Shown here: in pieces, positions 1 through 10,721 of the stretch
How positions within the stretch are numbered: position 1 is the stretch's first letter
Layout: the number at the start of each line of letters is the position of its first letter
From: Tenrec ecaudatus
Taxonomy: Eukaryota > Chordata > Mammalia > Afrosoricida > Tenrecidae
DNA length: 64,000 bases
NCBI RefSeq assembly: GCF_050624435.1
Contig: NC_134546.1
Span: 38,705,501-38,769,500 of the forward strand
Direction: 5' to 3'
Program-made: the position numbers and the translations under genes
The notes under the pieces: model-generated
Seen by the model: only the letters and a program-made list of their open reading frames with translations
What the model was told of the DNA's origin: nothing
Database searches by the model: none

Positions 1-556
1 TAACAAAAAGGAAATATTACTATATTAAACAATGCTAGCTAATTTCAGAAGTTTTAAAATGCTGAGTCCATGTCTCATCTGTCTCACACCCTGGGAAGCA
101 CGGTGGCTGTAGGCCTGCTATGTTTCCATCTGGAGAGAAAGAAAGTCCCTCCTCTCCGTCCCAAGCTGGTGCCTGGGGAGGTGGCCTGGAGCAGGAGAGC
201 ACTGTGGCCTTCCCTATCTACTGAATGGTCAAATGGAGGACAGAGAAGCCACTTCATGGGCAAAACCCATAGAAATGGAAGCTAATGGCCTTTCAGGCAT
301 TGAATCCAGGTGTGGAGGTAGGGGGCATGGTGGTTCTTCCTAACTGGCTTCTTCTCATTGGCATGTACAAAGTCAAGACGGGAAAAAAGTGTGACATCTT
401 TCCTCCATTAAAAGAAATCGCAGGACTCTTCATTAAAGATGTCAAGTTCCTGAGCTGTGAGCATAAGAGTCACATGTTGAATCAGGGCTGCAGTATGTGC
501 CTGCATGAAACATCTCGGGCATGTGGGCCTCTGAAGCCCAACACAGTAGGCATGGT
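1..556. other. Intergenic, no feature recognised
   Basis: This upstream intergenic DNA contains two short open frames that resemble nothing known. There is no clear repeat, RNA gene or promoter. Confidence 0.6.
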
Positions 557-1146
557 GTGTTAGGCTGGGCTCTCTAGGGAAACAAAGGCAGTGGCACCTG
601 AATGTGTATGTCTAGAGAAAGGGATTTATATCCAGAACTGGCTCCCACGGTTGTAGAAGTGCATAAGTCCAGTCTGTGAGTCAGCTATAAATTGAAGGCT
701 TCTCCTGACTAGTGTAGCTGCAGAGACGGATGCCTAGGAAGTAGGAAGATGAGCCAGGAGGGCCAGAGGCTGGTGGATACAGAACTGAGTGAATCCGAGG
801 GTGCCTGAATGAATCCTAGGTCTGCAGTCCAGGATGGCTCGTCATAAAGTGATATAACGGAAGTCGTCAAACCAGATGCAGAATCCAGTTCCCACAACAG
901 AAGTGAGCTAGCTTCTGCCCAGCCTCAATCTATACTACAGGTAAGCTATACCCTGAATGGACCTTCTCTCGGCTGTATACAGGGTGTAATCAAACTAAGG
1001 GGATGGTTCTCTCCTCATATGCTTACTGTAACTGCTTGACTGCTTCACAGAAGATCCCTTCATGGAACTGACCACACTGTTGGATCACCTCATGTGAAAA
1101 TCCACCCCCTACCCCGCCCTCCTGCAAGTTGACATAAAGCCTGTCA
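557..1146. repeat. Old interspersed repeat, LINE-1 3'-end-like
   Basis: The block opens with a TTAGGCTGGGCTCTCTAGGG motif and a run telling of TTTATAT..., and ends with GTTGACATAAAGCC. This start and end pair recurs in a family of old mammalian interspersed repeats with similar borders (compare 55923-56470). I cannot name the subfamily. Confidence 0.5.
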
Positions 1147-1449
1147 CCCTGGAGCTGCAGTTCAAGGCTGGCGAGTGTGCGAAGGATAGACATTGTCAAG
1201 TCCAATTGAGAAGATGGCTTCTTTGGAGGGCTGAAGGAACATGCAAGAGTGAGGGAAGAGATGATTCAGGAAAGGCTTTTCAATTGAGGAGCCATGGCCT
1301 CTCCCTGATTGTCTTTCCTTCCATCTCCACCACCGAGCCTGTATGCTCTCCTCACCTCAAAACCCAATCCATAGCCAGACAAGGACCCTTAACATGTGAT
1401 AAGACTGAGACACTCACAGGACCGTCAGAGGGAAACCAAATCCGAAAAA

Positions 1450-1652
1450 CCAAACTCACAGTCATTGAGTCGACGACGACTCCCAGTGACCCTATAGAAC
1501 ATGCTAGAACCACCCCTGTGAGTTTCCAAGACTGTAATTTTTTCATGGGAGTAGAAAGCCCTGTCTTTCTCCCATGGAGCAGCTGGTGGGCTCGAACTAT
1601 CAACCTTGTGGGTAGCAGCCCAAGGTGTAGATACTATGCTACCAGGGCTCCT
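1450..1652 (-). mobile_element. AfroSINE
   Basis: Near full-length copy, reversed. The tail (AACTCACAGTCATTGAGTCGACGAC region) is at the left. The tRNA-like head ends at the right with ACCAGGGCTCC. The middle carries the typical GTAGAAAGCCCTGTCTTTCTCCC segment. Confidence 0.85.
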
Positions 1653-3094
1653 TAAATTCTGCACACCAGGTGCCTTTCACCTCACCAGAGCCCTAGTCTT
1701 GATATGTGATGATACATCCAAAGTTGTAAAGAACTAGCGAAATCGCCCTGCCTTCCCAAATCTCTTCCTATTAGCTCCCACCCTGTCTAACTTAATTTCT
1801 AGCCACTTTACTGTGATGGCATTTCTGCATGCCAGTACCTACTCTCTAAGTTAAACCCTACCCCTCTTGTATCCTAAGGGCATGCTCTCAAAGAAGGGAG
1901 CTAGAGACCCGATGTTCCCTAGTGCCACAATCTGTCTTCCAAGTAGTTGAGTCTGGAGTTGGAAAGACAGGTGGGGAAATTCTCAGGTGGGGTTTGGTCC
2001 CATGTAAGTCCACCTGGGAGCTTAGCTCAGCCGTGCCTTCTACTGCCCTACGCATCCCTGCCTCTTGAGGTAGACCTGCCCCATGGAGTTTCCCAGGCTG
2101 AAGCAGACCACCACCTCTTTCTCCCACAGAGTGTCACCCACCAGAACCCGTTACTGTCTCCCGAGATGCATCACATTTCAGAGCTCTTCTCTCTTACTTC
2201 TCTGAGAGCTTTAACAACTTACCAGGAAGCCACAAGCCCGCCTTCCTCTGCTCGATGCACTCAGGTCTCCTCTGCTCAGCTTGCTGAACTGACTCTTGGA
2301 AGAAACCCCTAAAAGTCATTGGGCTCCAAGCAACCCTTCTCGGGGGGCCAATCTTCCTGGGAATTATATAGGGTTCCTTCCCGTGAATCTCACAGACACT
2401 GGTAAAATCCCAGAATCTTCAAAGTGAGTCACTGGGGTTTCCTCAACTCTATCCAGTGTTTATCTCAGCTGGAGGGTCTTTCATTTAGAGCCTGAAGTCT
2501 CACTCAGAAGGACTGGCTGACTGGCGGGGGATAGGGGTGGGGGGTGGAGATGCTCCCTTAATATGACTGGGGTGCTCCCTGTCTTTCAAAATTTTAATTT
2601 GCTTTATTTTTTTCCTGTTGTTGTTGAGCATAGACACGGAACAGCCACGAGCTCCACGTTTCCACAGATGCGGACTCCGTTCCTCAAGTTGCTCAGCTAT
2701 TTTTCACTCTCCTTTCCAGGATTCTTCTTCCTCCTTTAACATAAACGCACCACCCGCATGTTTCCTATCAAAGCTGACACGCTCCTAAGTGACCTTTTAC
2801 CTTTCCTCCTTAAAACAAACCAACCCCCAGAAAGGCTGACTGCATGAGCTCCAAGGTGAGGAACATCCCCTGTCACTTAGGGTGCTGCTTTGTGACTTGG
2901 TGAGCACATTCCAGGGGACCCTCCAGGCTCTGGTGGGGGAGGGCTCTGAAAACTGGGCACCCCCCAGGCACCTGACCTGTTTTCTCCCCCAACTCCTGAC
3001 CCAGTGGGGCAGGTTTATGGTTAAGGGAGAAAGAACTGTGTCTATCCATTTGGATGTTGCATTAAGAAAAATAATGGCTTTTGATGTTAAAAAT
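1653..3094. other. Intergenic, nothing recognised
   Basis: Unique-looking sequence of mixed composition. The small open frames lack recognisable domains. There is a G-rich stretch near 2525-2545. Confidence 0.5.
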
Positions 3095-3299
3095 CACGCA
3101 CTGCCATCAAGTTGAATCCGACTCTATGATTGGGAGTCTGTGGGACAGGATAGAACGGGCCCCTGCGTTTCTGAGACTGCACACGTTTCACAGGAATAGG
3201 AAGCCAGCAGGGGTGGGGCAGGGGCGTGCTGGTGGATTCAAACCGCTGACCTTTCGCTCAGCAGACCAACGCATAACACCTACTCCACCAGGGATCCTG
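3095..3299 (-). mobile_element. AfroSINE
   Basis: Reversed copy. The tail CACTGCCATCAAGTTGAATC is at the left, GGTGGATTCAAACCGCTGACC corresponds to the B-box region, and the head ends ACTCCACCAGGGATCC. It is the last repeat before the CpG island. Confidence 0.85.
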
Positions 3300-4657
3300 G
3301 CCATGGAGAAAACCAGTATAAAATCACCTGGTCCCTGAAGCGGCCGAACCAGCCTTGACAGGACTCCTCCTGGAGAATGGTGCGCTTTGGGTGAATCCCC
3401 TGACTGTCCCGTTTGACCTTCCCGGAGCCTGGGCGATGAACAGGCACCTCTAGGGAGATTGGGAAATGTGTCCGGTTCTGAAGTCCTCTGATTCTTTCCC
3501 TGACATGCTCCTGCCTTGCTTTCTGCCACTTTCCAAAGAATTCTGAGACTCCCCCCGCCCGTGGACAAAGTGGGGTGGGGGACGGGAAAATGCGTGGTTT
3601 CATATGGCAACGACAATTTTATTTTTAAAAACGGTTGCATGTATATCGTTTTAATATAAAACTGTGGCAAGGCATAAAAGCAGTCTCGAGAGGTTCGCAC
3701 CCCAGTTTCTCTTGGATTCTCCTCTCCTCATCTAGGGTTTCCCCCTTCCCGGGGCGGGCCTGCAGGAGAGCTACTGTTTAGATAAGAAAAGGGGCGGGAC
3801 TCCCCGGAGAGCTGAAGGGTGCAAGCGAACTTCTCCCGGGCCTGGTGCGGCTCCACACAGCGCTTCGCTAGCGGCCGAGAACCCCCGGGGCGCTAACGGC
3901 CGGAGCCTTTAGAGCCTCCCGTTCTTCAGACTTCCATTCGACCTGGAGACACGGAGGGCAGGCGCTTGATTTTACGATGTGGGCACGCGCTGCAAACTCC
4001 GTTACCCTAGGAAGCCACATGAACTTGTCCCATTCTGAATTTGCCCCGACTAGACTTCGGCGAGTCGCGAACGGCAGGCCGCCTGGGGGTTTAATTGTTT
4101 CTTTCTCTCTTAATCCGCCCAAACCAAGCGTCGAGCCAAACCCTGCCAGCGACCGGTGGGACCAGGAAGAGGAGGCACCGCCATCTCGCTACGATTGCAC
4201 TTTCTCTTAGCCCCTGGGCAGGTGACCGCGCTGCCGTTCGGCCTCTCCTCGCCGGCTGCAAAGCCAGCTACGCGTCCGCGGGCGCGCTCCGACCGATCCC
4301 CGCCAAGTCCCAGGGGCCACTAGAGCGGGCCAAGGGGCGTGGGAACACGCACGGCAGCGCGCAGCCCTGTCCTCGCTCCCAAGGACATGGCACGGGTGGG
4401 AGGACACCGGGCCCGCGGAGCGCTCTGGGCTCGCTCGGCACGCTCCGGCGACCACTCCTCGCCGCCAGCGAGCCCCTCGCCTCCCGCGGCGCGGAGTCCC
4501 ACCTCGCTTCCGCCACCCGGGACCTCATAAACAACGGGGGGAAGTGCGTGCGGAGGGCAGCGCGGGAGGTGGAGCGGCCCGCGCGGGCCGGAGTGGAGCG
4601 GAGCGCCGGGCGCAGGGCGGGCCGAGGTCAGGGCCGCGGCGGCGGTCGCGCCTCCCC

Positions 4658-4790
4658 ATTGGCCGGGACGCAGTGGGCCGCCCCCCCCCGCCCCTGCTCG
4701 GTGCGGCGCGGGCGGGGGGGCGGGACTTGCCGGCGCGCGCCGCCCCCGCCCGCCCCCCGCCCGCCCGCGGCGGCCACCGGAGTTTTTAAA
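4658..4790 (+). promoter_or_regulatory. EPAS1 core promoter: CCAAT box, GC boxes and TATA-like element
   Basis: An inverted CCAAT box (ATTGG) lies at 4658-4662. GC-box-like runs (GGGGCGGGAC near 4728) and long C-rich tracts follow, then TTTTTAAA at 4783-4790 in an otherwise extremely GC-rich stretch. The order and spacing fit an RNA polymerase II core promoter with start sites near 4810-4830. Further GC boxes occur near 3752, 3791 and 4615. A GCGTG core near 4547 could be a hypoxia response element, but such a short motif is common in CpG islands. Confidence 0.6.
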
Positions 4791-4886
4791 GTGGGGAGGC
4801 TGGCCGGGGCGCTGGACATTCGTGAGCCGCCCGCCGCGCAGCCCCGGCGCTCGCCGCGCTCCCGCCCGAGTTTTCTGAGACGGCCG

Positions 4887-4916
4887 TACAATCCTCGGCA
4901 GTGTCCTGAGACTGTA
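4887..4916 (+). promoter_or_regulatory. EPAS1: Iron-responsive element (IRE) of HIF-2 alpha mRNA
   Basis: A 30-nt hairpin carries the CAGTGT apical loop at 4899-4904. The upper stem pairs 4894-4898 with 4905-4910, leaving T4907 unpaired on the 3' side. C4893 is the conserved bulged cytosine. The lower stem pairs 4887-4892 with 4911-4916 with one A-C mismatch. The extra 3' bulge is the feature that distinguishes the HIF-2 alpha IRE from ferritin-type IREs. Iron-regulatory protein IRP1 is known to bind this element in iron-poor cells and block translation, which limits HIF-2 alpha and its erythropoietin output. The sequence agrees with the published human element as I recall it. Its place in the leader, likely within 100 nt of the cap, suits translational control. 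Confidence 0.93.
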
Positions 4917-5050
4917 TGGTCATCTCAGCCGCCGCCGCCAGCCCGACCCGGGACTCCTTCGGACTCTGGCCATTGCAGCCTCTGCTTGCCCCCCCCGCCC
5001 CTTTTCTGCTCTTTTTCCTTTTTTTTTTTTTTGAAACCCTAGCGAAGTGA
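4916..5050 (+). promoter_or_regulatory. Upstream ORF in EPAS1 leader (44 codons)
   Basis: The only ATG I found in the inferred leader before the main start is at 4916-4918. Its A is the last base of the IRE lower stem. The frame stays open for 44 codons and stops with TGA at 5048-5050, 330 nt before the EPAS1 ATG, so termination and reinitiation are possible. The context is weak (T at -3, G at +4). The peptide is rich in Ala and Pro, then Phe from the T run, and resembles no family I know. It is more likely a regulatory uORF than a working peptide. Confidence 0.4.
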
Positions 5051-5380
5051 CTTCTTTTTGGACAGAAACAGGAACTTCGGTTCGCCTCCCGCTGCCTTCT
5101 CGGCGCTTTTGACAACCTCCTCCCACTCCTTTCCCGACCCCGCCTCCCTCTGCAGGTTCCTCCCCGTCACCTTTCTCCACCCCCCGCCCCCGTACCTAGC
5201 CAGCCGCCCGCAAACTGCCACCTGATTGTGCGGGGCGCTCCTGAACTTGCGAGCACCCGGGACCTTTTCCAACCGCCTGGGCCTCCGAAAGCGGACGAGG
5301 ATCACCGCGGAGGCAGCGGTCGCCGCCGCCGCCGCCAGCCGGATCATTCGGGTTCCGCGTCTCCGGGCTCCACCGCGACA

Positions 5381-5406
5381 ATGACAGCTGACAAGGAAAA
5401 GAAAAG
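5381..5406 (+). CDS. EPAS1: EPAS1 coding exon 1 (start codon and first 8 codons plus 2 nt)
   Basis: The exon encodes MTADKEKK plus the first two bases of an Arg codon, the characteristic N-terminus of HIF-2 alpha. The start ATG has A at -3, a good initiation context, and follows a GC-rich leader. The exon ends in AAAAG followed by GTAAAG, a strong donor. Reading through the donor gives a stop two codons later, so the short open frame seen in genomic DNA is not the protein. The intron interrupts codon 9 after its second base (phase 2), which matches the single G that opens exon 2. A short first coding exon followed by a very long intron is the usual EPAS1 structure. Confidence 0.96.
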
Positions 5407-6898
5407 GTAAAGGGGTGTCCGAACTAGCGAAGGAGCTGGTCCGAGGCGGGTGGCTGGGCTACGCGAGGTCGGCCTGGTCGAGAGGGGTAGAGAGAGGTCT
5501 TCGTGGCCCGAAGATCGCACTGGAAGGTTTGGAGCTGGGGAGCAGGTGCCCAGCCTGGGCATGGAGGGCTGAGGCTCGCTGTGCAGCGGCTGGGCCCGCA
5601 GCAGTCGGGCGGCTAGGCGTGCGGAAGGGCCGGGAGAGCAACTGAGTTGGCCCTGGAGGACCGGTGCACTCCCGCGGTGCTCTCCAAAATCTCCCGGCCT
5701 CCTCGCACCAAACTGCTGGGGCTGGCGCGTAGAAAGTGTTGAGTTCCTAGTTTTCCCACGCCTCGGCTGCAGGGAAGCATTGGCTCCTTTTTTTTCTGGG
5801 CCATCTGGGCCCCTCCAGATGCGCTCCTCTGCCCGCGCTGCGCCCCAAACGGCCAAGGGTCCGGAGACGGAGCGCGGCTAAGGTGCGTGACCCCTCGGAA
5901 AGGCCTCGCACGCGAGCTCCAGACTTGACAGGAGTTTAGGGACCCACCTTGTCCTACCCGTATCTTGACTCCCACCGGAGAGTGGATAGTGGCAAGAGTT
6001 GCCTCGTGGGGGGCAGGAATCTTGGTGTCGGGGAAGGGTGGGGGACTCTGGGCGCCCTCGACGGGCCCTGGTGTCTCCTCTCCCAGGAGGGGAGGAAAGG
6101 GCAACTATAATCTGTCCGCCTGCCCTCGGGAGTCTCTAGGCACTGGGTGAGAGGGAACTCGGGCCAACTCTCCTGCCCTCTCGCCCCCTCCCGGCTGCTT
6201 CCGGCCAGGCCAGCAGGCCCTCTGCAAACCGGGTTTGGAGCGCTAAGCGCGACGGAGCAGTTGAGTACGGGGACTCTGGGCGCAGTGCGGGCGTCGCTGC
6301 CCGGTCTCCCACTCCCATCTCCACCGGTGCTTCCCGCAGTGGTCTGGAGGTTCCAGACCCACGCTCTGCGGAGACTGTTAGAACTGGGTTGCTGGGATGG
6401 AAATCGCGCCCAGCAGAGCCACCTAAGCCCGGGGAGTCCAGGGGCCGTGGACACCAAGAGGTCGATTGAGGCAGGAAGGACCTAAGAGGAAGGCCTGGCT
6501 GACCTGGTATGGCACCGGGAGAGCTCAGTCCCGGGTGGGATTTGTTCATCTTTTCACTTCCACTGTTGCACCGGAGCCAGAAACTTTGTATCCTCCCGTG
6601 GGAAGCGGCCGTTCCAACCTCCACGCACCGATGAAGACATGATAGGTCGTGGGGTCTATGGATTCCAACTCCCTACAGATAGAGTTTGCATGGCAAGAGC
6701 TGCAAAGTTACCTGGCAGTTCAGTCCCACCAGGTGCTCTGCGGGGAGGGAGAAAGATAGGCTCTCTGAACCCGCAAAGATTTGCAGTCTCAGAAACCGTG
6801 TAAGGACCACTTGGGTTTGGTTTGGGGAATCTTACCAGAAGCAGATGGCCAAATCTCTCCGTCCCCAGCACAGCCCCACCCCCCCACCCCCCTCCGAA

Positions 6899-6974
6899 CC
6901 AGAGACTGGTGGGTTCAAAATGCCGAACTGTTGGTTCACAGCCCAGTGCTTAACCATGGCGCCACCTGGGCTCC
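6899..6974 (-). mobile_element. AfroSINE, 5' fragment
   Basis: Only the tRNA-derived head is present, reversed: TGGTGGGTTCAAAATGCCGAAC followed by TTAACCATGGCGCCACCTGGGCTCC at the right end. The tail is missing. Confidence 0.7.
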
Positions 6975-7164
6975 CTGAAGGACTTAATAAACGGGAGCGA
7001 ATTTCGCCCTTCATGGTTGGTGTCCTGGGTCGCCAGGGGGTAGAAGTTGAGCCCCACTTCGGGCGCTGACCCTCCCCCATTCCTGGAGTCACCTGGGAGC
7101 CCCTAGACTGGAGCCAGGCAAGGTGATGGCTGGGCCTGGTGGGCAGTTGCTGTGTAGCCTGGGG

Positions 7165-7216
7165 GTCCTGTGTAGCCCAGACCTGGGTCCTGTGTAGCCC
7201 AGACCTGGGTCCTGGG
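7165..7216. repeat. 22-bp tandem repeat, about 2.4 copies
   Basis: Two identical 22-bp units at 7165-7186 and 7187-7208, starting GTCCTGTGTAGCC, are followed by a partial third. This is a minisatellite-like duplication in intron 1. Confidence 0.85.
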
Positions 7217-7320
7217 CTCTTTGATGGGAGAGCAGCAAGGATTCCTGCGCATTTTACAAAGCCGATGTGATGTGGCCGGCATACCAACGTCAGCATCAAG
7301 GACCCGGGAATAGTCAACTC

Positions 7321-7344
7321 CTGTGAGTGAGTGAGTGAGTGAGT
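7321..7344. repeat. (GTGA)n microsatellite
   Basis: About six GTGA units in tandem. Confidence 0.9.
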
Positions 7345-7430
7345 GCTGCCGCGCGCTCCAGGCCAACCAGGGAATTTAGGGACTATTTACAAGGTTGATG
7401 CCCATCAGTGGGTGTTGAAATCGTGGAGGT

Positions 7431-9025
7431 GGGGCCTGATAGTAATCTTGACAAATGTGTGAGATGTCTGTCTAACCACAGCAGAGTGGCTGGGCTCTGA
7501 GTCCTGGATTATTATTATGCATATCCTTTGTTGCTAGAAACTTGGGTGAAATGGACTAGGTTCTTTGAACACACCCTACTGCCATGCCTCTTCCTTTAGA
7601 GGGCAGGCTGTGGAGCAACTGAGGGAGCTGGGTGAAAGTTATGTAAGGTGACTCCCAATTATTCCAGAGATCGGCCCCTCTAAGAACTCCTGCCTTCCAA
7701 ATATACTGCCTACCTGGCTTCTGCCCACTCTACAGACGGCTCTGGTCAGCTCCCTGGGATTTGTCTTGAGTTTTGTGCCACGGAATGGCCCGGGCAAGGA
7801 ACCCCGGGTGGATTCCTGTTGGACTACTTGTTTTGAGATTTACAATTGATATTTGGCTCTGCTTACTGCTTTCGGGCTCCCAGAGGGGCCAAGACGTAAT
7901 TACATTATGTAAACTAAGGCATTTGTTCCCTAGTGGTCCCAAGTGACTACATCCTGAGCTGTCCCACAGTGTCACACAAATTTGGCATGACCCCGAGGGG
8001 GCTTCCCTGTGTTGATTGTATGCAGTCATTGTTGAAACTGCCCATTTATTCTGGTTCTGCCGTGGGGCTACATACAGGGCCCGTCCTCCCCAACATTTAG
8101 GATACAAGTTACCTTTGCAGTGTTTCTTCTCTGACAAGCTCCTCAAGAGCGTTCCAGGACTAGTTTGTTGCACAACATTCAGGTGGCAGCCCTAGTAGTC
8201 CGTTGCTATGGGGTTGGTTCTGGCTATGTTAATGTCGAATAACATTAAACACTAAAATCAATTTGCTTTCTAAATGTTGGCTGTGTGTGAGGGTGCCAAA
8301 CCGGGCTCATTTGGTGATAGTGGGCATTGCTTATGACGTCAGAGGTGGCCAGAAATGGAAGTGCCTTTTCCCCCTCGCCCTCTGTACTGATCTCTTGGGA
8401 GTGGCATGGAGACATAACCAGGCTGGGTCCTGGAACTGCAAAGAGCTAGAATGTGTCTGATGACTCACCTTCTGATAAAACAATTTCTCAGTCCTTCCAA
8501 GAAGCATAAAAGAAGTAGTCTGGAAGTTCTTAGGTGCCTAGGGATTGGAAAGAGGTTTATATAAATATAAGGGAGGTCATGAATAACTGGGGATCAGTGG
8601 CCATTCCAAAGCCAGTTGCAGCTGGAAAACTTTCAGGAAGGGTAGTGCTGGGCCGGCTGTGGAATGGGAGTTGGGTACATCTGGGGTGAACCCTGTCAAA
8701 TCATCTCCCCACTTTCCCCTGCCAGCTGGGCTTTGTGAGTCCTCTGCTAAAATCAACTCAAAACCCATCTTTTGTTCTGTTCCTGAAGGGAAAGATATTA
8801 CTGAGCAACCCCCCCCCTTGTTTTCCATAAAAACTTCCTGCATCCATTGTATTACTATGAGGAGTGATATGGAATTGATGCAGCATATTATACGTTCCTT
8901 CCAGTGTGTACATTTAACCTGCCCAGCTTTTATGAAGTTCCAAAGGATGCTGTGGTTTTCAGTTATCCTTTTTTAATTTTCAGGTTTGCTAATGGAGGGC
9001 TGAGAATTTGTTTATAAAGGACAGT
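7431..9025. other. Intron 1, nothing recognised
   Basis: No repeat, exon-like or RNA structure was identified. A few tRNA-SINE-like words near 8195-8225 are too short to call. Confidence 0.45.
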
Positions 9026-9040
9026 AGAAATACAAGGGGG

Positions 9041-9937
9041 TCTAGGGGAGATGAGTCAGTCAGGGTGTGATGTAGCACCGATGAAGAATACAGCTTTCCT
9101 CCGGTTCCTAAATGCACCCCCCCCCACTATCATGATCCGAATTCTACCTTGCAAGTCTGACTAGACCAGAGGATGTACACTGGTGCAGATAGGATCTGGA
9201 GGCACAGGGAATCCAGAGTGGATGATACCTTCAGGACCTGTGGTGTGAGGGGCGATACTGGGAGGGTAGAGGGAGATTAGGTTGGAAAGAGGGAACCGCT
9301 TACAAGGATCTACATGTGACCTCCTCCCTGGGGAACGGACAACAGAAAAGGGGGTGAAGGGAGATGTCGGACAGGGCAAGATATGACAAAATAATAATTT
9401 ATAAATTATCAAGGGCTCATGAGGGAGGGGGGAGCTGGGAGGAATGGGGAAAAAAGAGGACTTGATACCAAGGGCTTAAGTGGAGAGCAAATGCTTTGAA
9501 AATGATGAGGGCAAAGAATGCACAGATGTGCATAACACAATAAGAGTTGTATGAGCCCCTAATAAAATGTTTTTTGGGGGGGAGGGGGGAGCAAGAAGGG
9601 AGGGGAAAAAAAAGAGGACCTGATGCAGAGGGCTTAAGTGGAGAGCAAATGCTTTGAGAGTGATTAGGGCAAAGAATGTACAAATGTGCTTTATATAATT
9701 GATGTATGTATATGTGTGGATTGTGATAAGACTTGTATGAGCCCCTAATAAAATGTAAAAAGAGAAAAGAAAAAAAAAGAAAGAAAATGATTAGGGCAAA
9801 GAATGTACAGATGTGCTTTATACAATGATGTATGTATATGCATGGATTGTGATAAGAGTTGTATGAGCCCCTAATAAAATGTTTTAAAAGAAAGATCAAG
9901 TGAATGCCATACAAAAAATGTTTGTTTGTTTTTTTAA
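9041..9937 (+). mobile_element. LINE-1 3' ends in tandem (three polyadenylation ends)
   Basis: A LINE-1 3' UTR from about 9063 ends at a first CCCCTAATAAAATG (signal 9561-9566). Two shorter copies of the same 3' end follow directly, ending at signals 9747-9752 and 9873-9878. The whole block is flanked by a perfect 15-bp duplication, AGAAATACAAGGGGG, at 9026-9040 and 9938-9952. The same family occurs reversed at 61768-62131. No coding part of LINE-1 is present. Confidence 0.85.
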
Positions 9938-9995
9938 AGAAATACAAGGGGGATTCTGAAAAATTTGTGGAAAGGCGGAATTAACACATAATGGC
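9938..9995 (+). mobile_element. Mariner-like short element, left half
   Basis: TACAAGGGGGATTCTGAAAA and the following A/T-rich part resemble the left half of the short palindromic elements at 14453-14533 and 31385-31459. The right half is not evident. The LINE-1 block inserted at its left end. Confidence 0.45.
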
Positions 9996-10666
9996 CTTCT
10001 TTGCAGACCGGGACACTGGGGAAGTTAGTGGCAGGCCAGAATCAGAACCCTGCTTTCCTTATTTCCATTAAGAACCATTTTTCTAATCGAATCGTTGACA
10101 ACGTGGCACCTGTCATCCTGAAATGCCTCTCAGCAGAGAGAGTGACTTCAAAAGACTTATAGCCACCCCCATACCACTGAGCCTTGTGGACAGGGGTTTG
10201 CTTTGGGAGACAATTAGGAAAGATGGCAGGCTGTGGCAGAACTTGGCTTCCTTGCTCCTGCAAGAAGGACTAGGAGTTGCTGCTGCAGACACTAGGAAGT
10301 ATGAATTCAGTGGCTCCATATAGAGAACCACCTCATTAAACAAAACCAATGCTAAGACCGTTCCTCGGGGGGCACATTGCTTTGTCAATGGGAGAACGCC
10401 CCATCACCAGAGGCATCATTCATGTCGTTATTGGGCGGATTCCTGTCCTGAGTGCACTGGCATTTTCATGAGGAATGAAAATAGATGAGACTAAAACAGA
10501 GTGTAAATGTGGGTGACTCTCAGCTCTGTAGGAACCATCTATTGTGGAAAGTGTGTAGAAATGGAAGGAACTTTCAAGTTGGCAATTGCTGTTCCTCCAG
10601 AACTGTCCTCCCAATACATTAAAAAATGCCTGTTTTCATTAATTATCTCCAGAGTGAGGCCATTTC

Positions 10667-10668
<2 letters not shown>

Positions 10669-10720
<52 letters not shown>
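10669..10720. repeat. (GT)n microsatellite
   Basis: 26 uninterrupted GT units. Confidence 0.97.

Positions 10721-10721
<1 letters not shown>

Larger units (their letters stand above)
4815..5380 (+). other. EPAS1: EPAS1 5' untranslated region (start inferred)
   Basis: The leader runs from a start placed about 25-30 nt after the TATA-like element at 4783-4790 down to the base before the ATG. It must start upstream of 4887, because the IRE works only in the mRNA. It is GC-rich, with a GCC repeat near 5320-5338, and carries one upstream ATG (4916) and a 14-base T run at 5019-5032. The last part, from about 5221, closely resembles the human EPAS1 leader as I remember it. The exact cap site cannot be set from sequence alone. 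Confidence 0.75.
3720..6480. promoter_or_regulatory. CpG island over EPAS1 promoter and exon 1
   Basis: CpG dinucleotides are dense throughout this block and rare in the sequence on both sides, the usual mark of an unmethylated promoter in mammals. The densest part is about 4250-5350. The island extends about 1 kb into intron 1. No SINE lies inside it; the nearest copies are at 3095-3299 and 6899-6974. The limits are judged by eye, not computed. Confidence 0.85.

Noticed and set aside
4095..5042. 315-codon open frame through the CpG island
   Set aside because: It is caused by GC-rich composition lacking stops. It crosses the promoter and leader, its residues are Arg/Pro/Ala-rich without a domain, and it is not in frame with EPAS1.
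5228..5410. Open frame reading into the MTADKEKKR peptide from an upstream ATG
   Set aside because: The in-frame upstream part is leader sequence. The ATG at 5381 matches the known HIF-2 alpha start and the frame runs into the intron.
7165..7216. CRISPR-like spacing of short direct repeats
   Set aside because: Two adjacent 22-bp copies without spacers form a simple tandem repeat, and this is vertebrate DNA.
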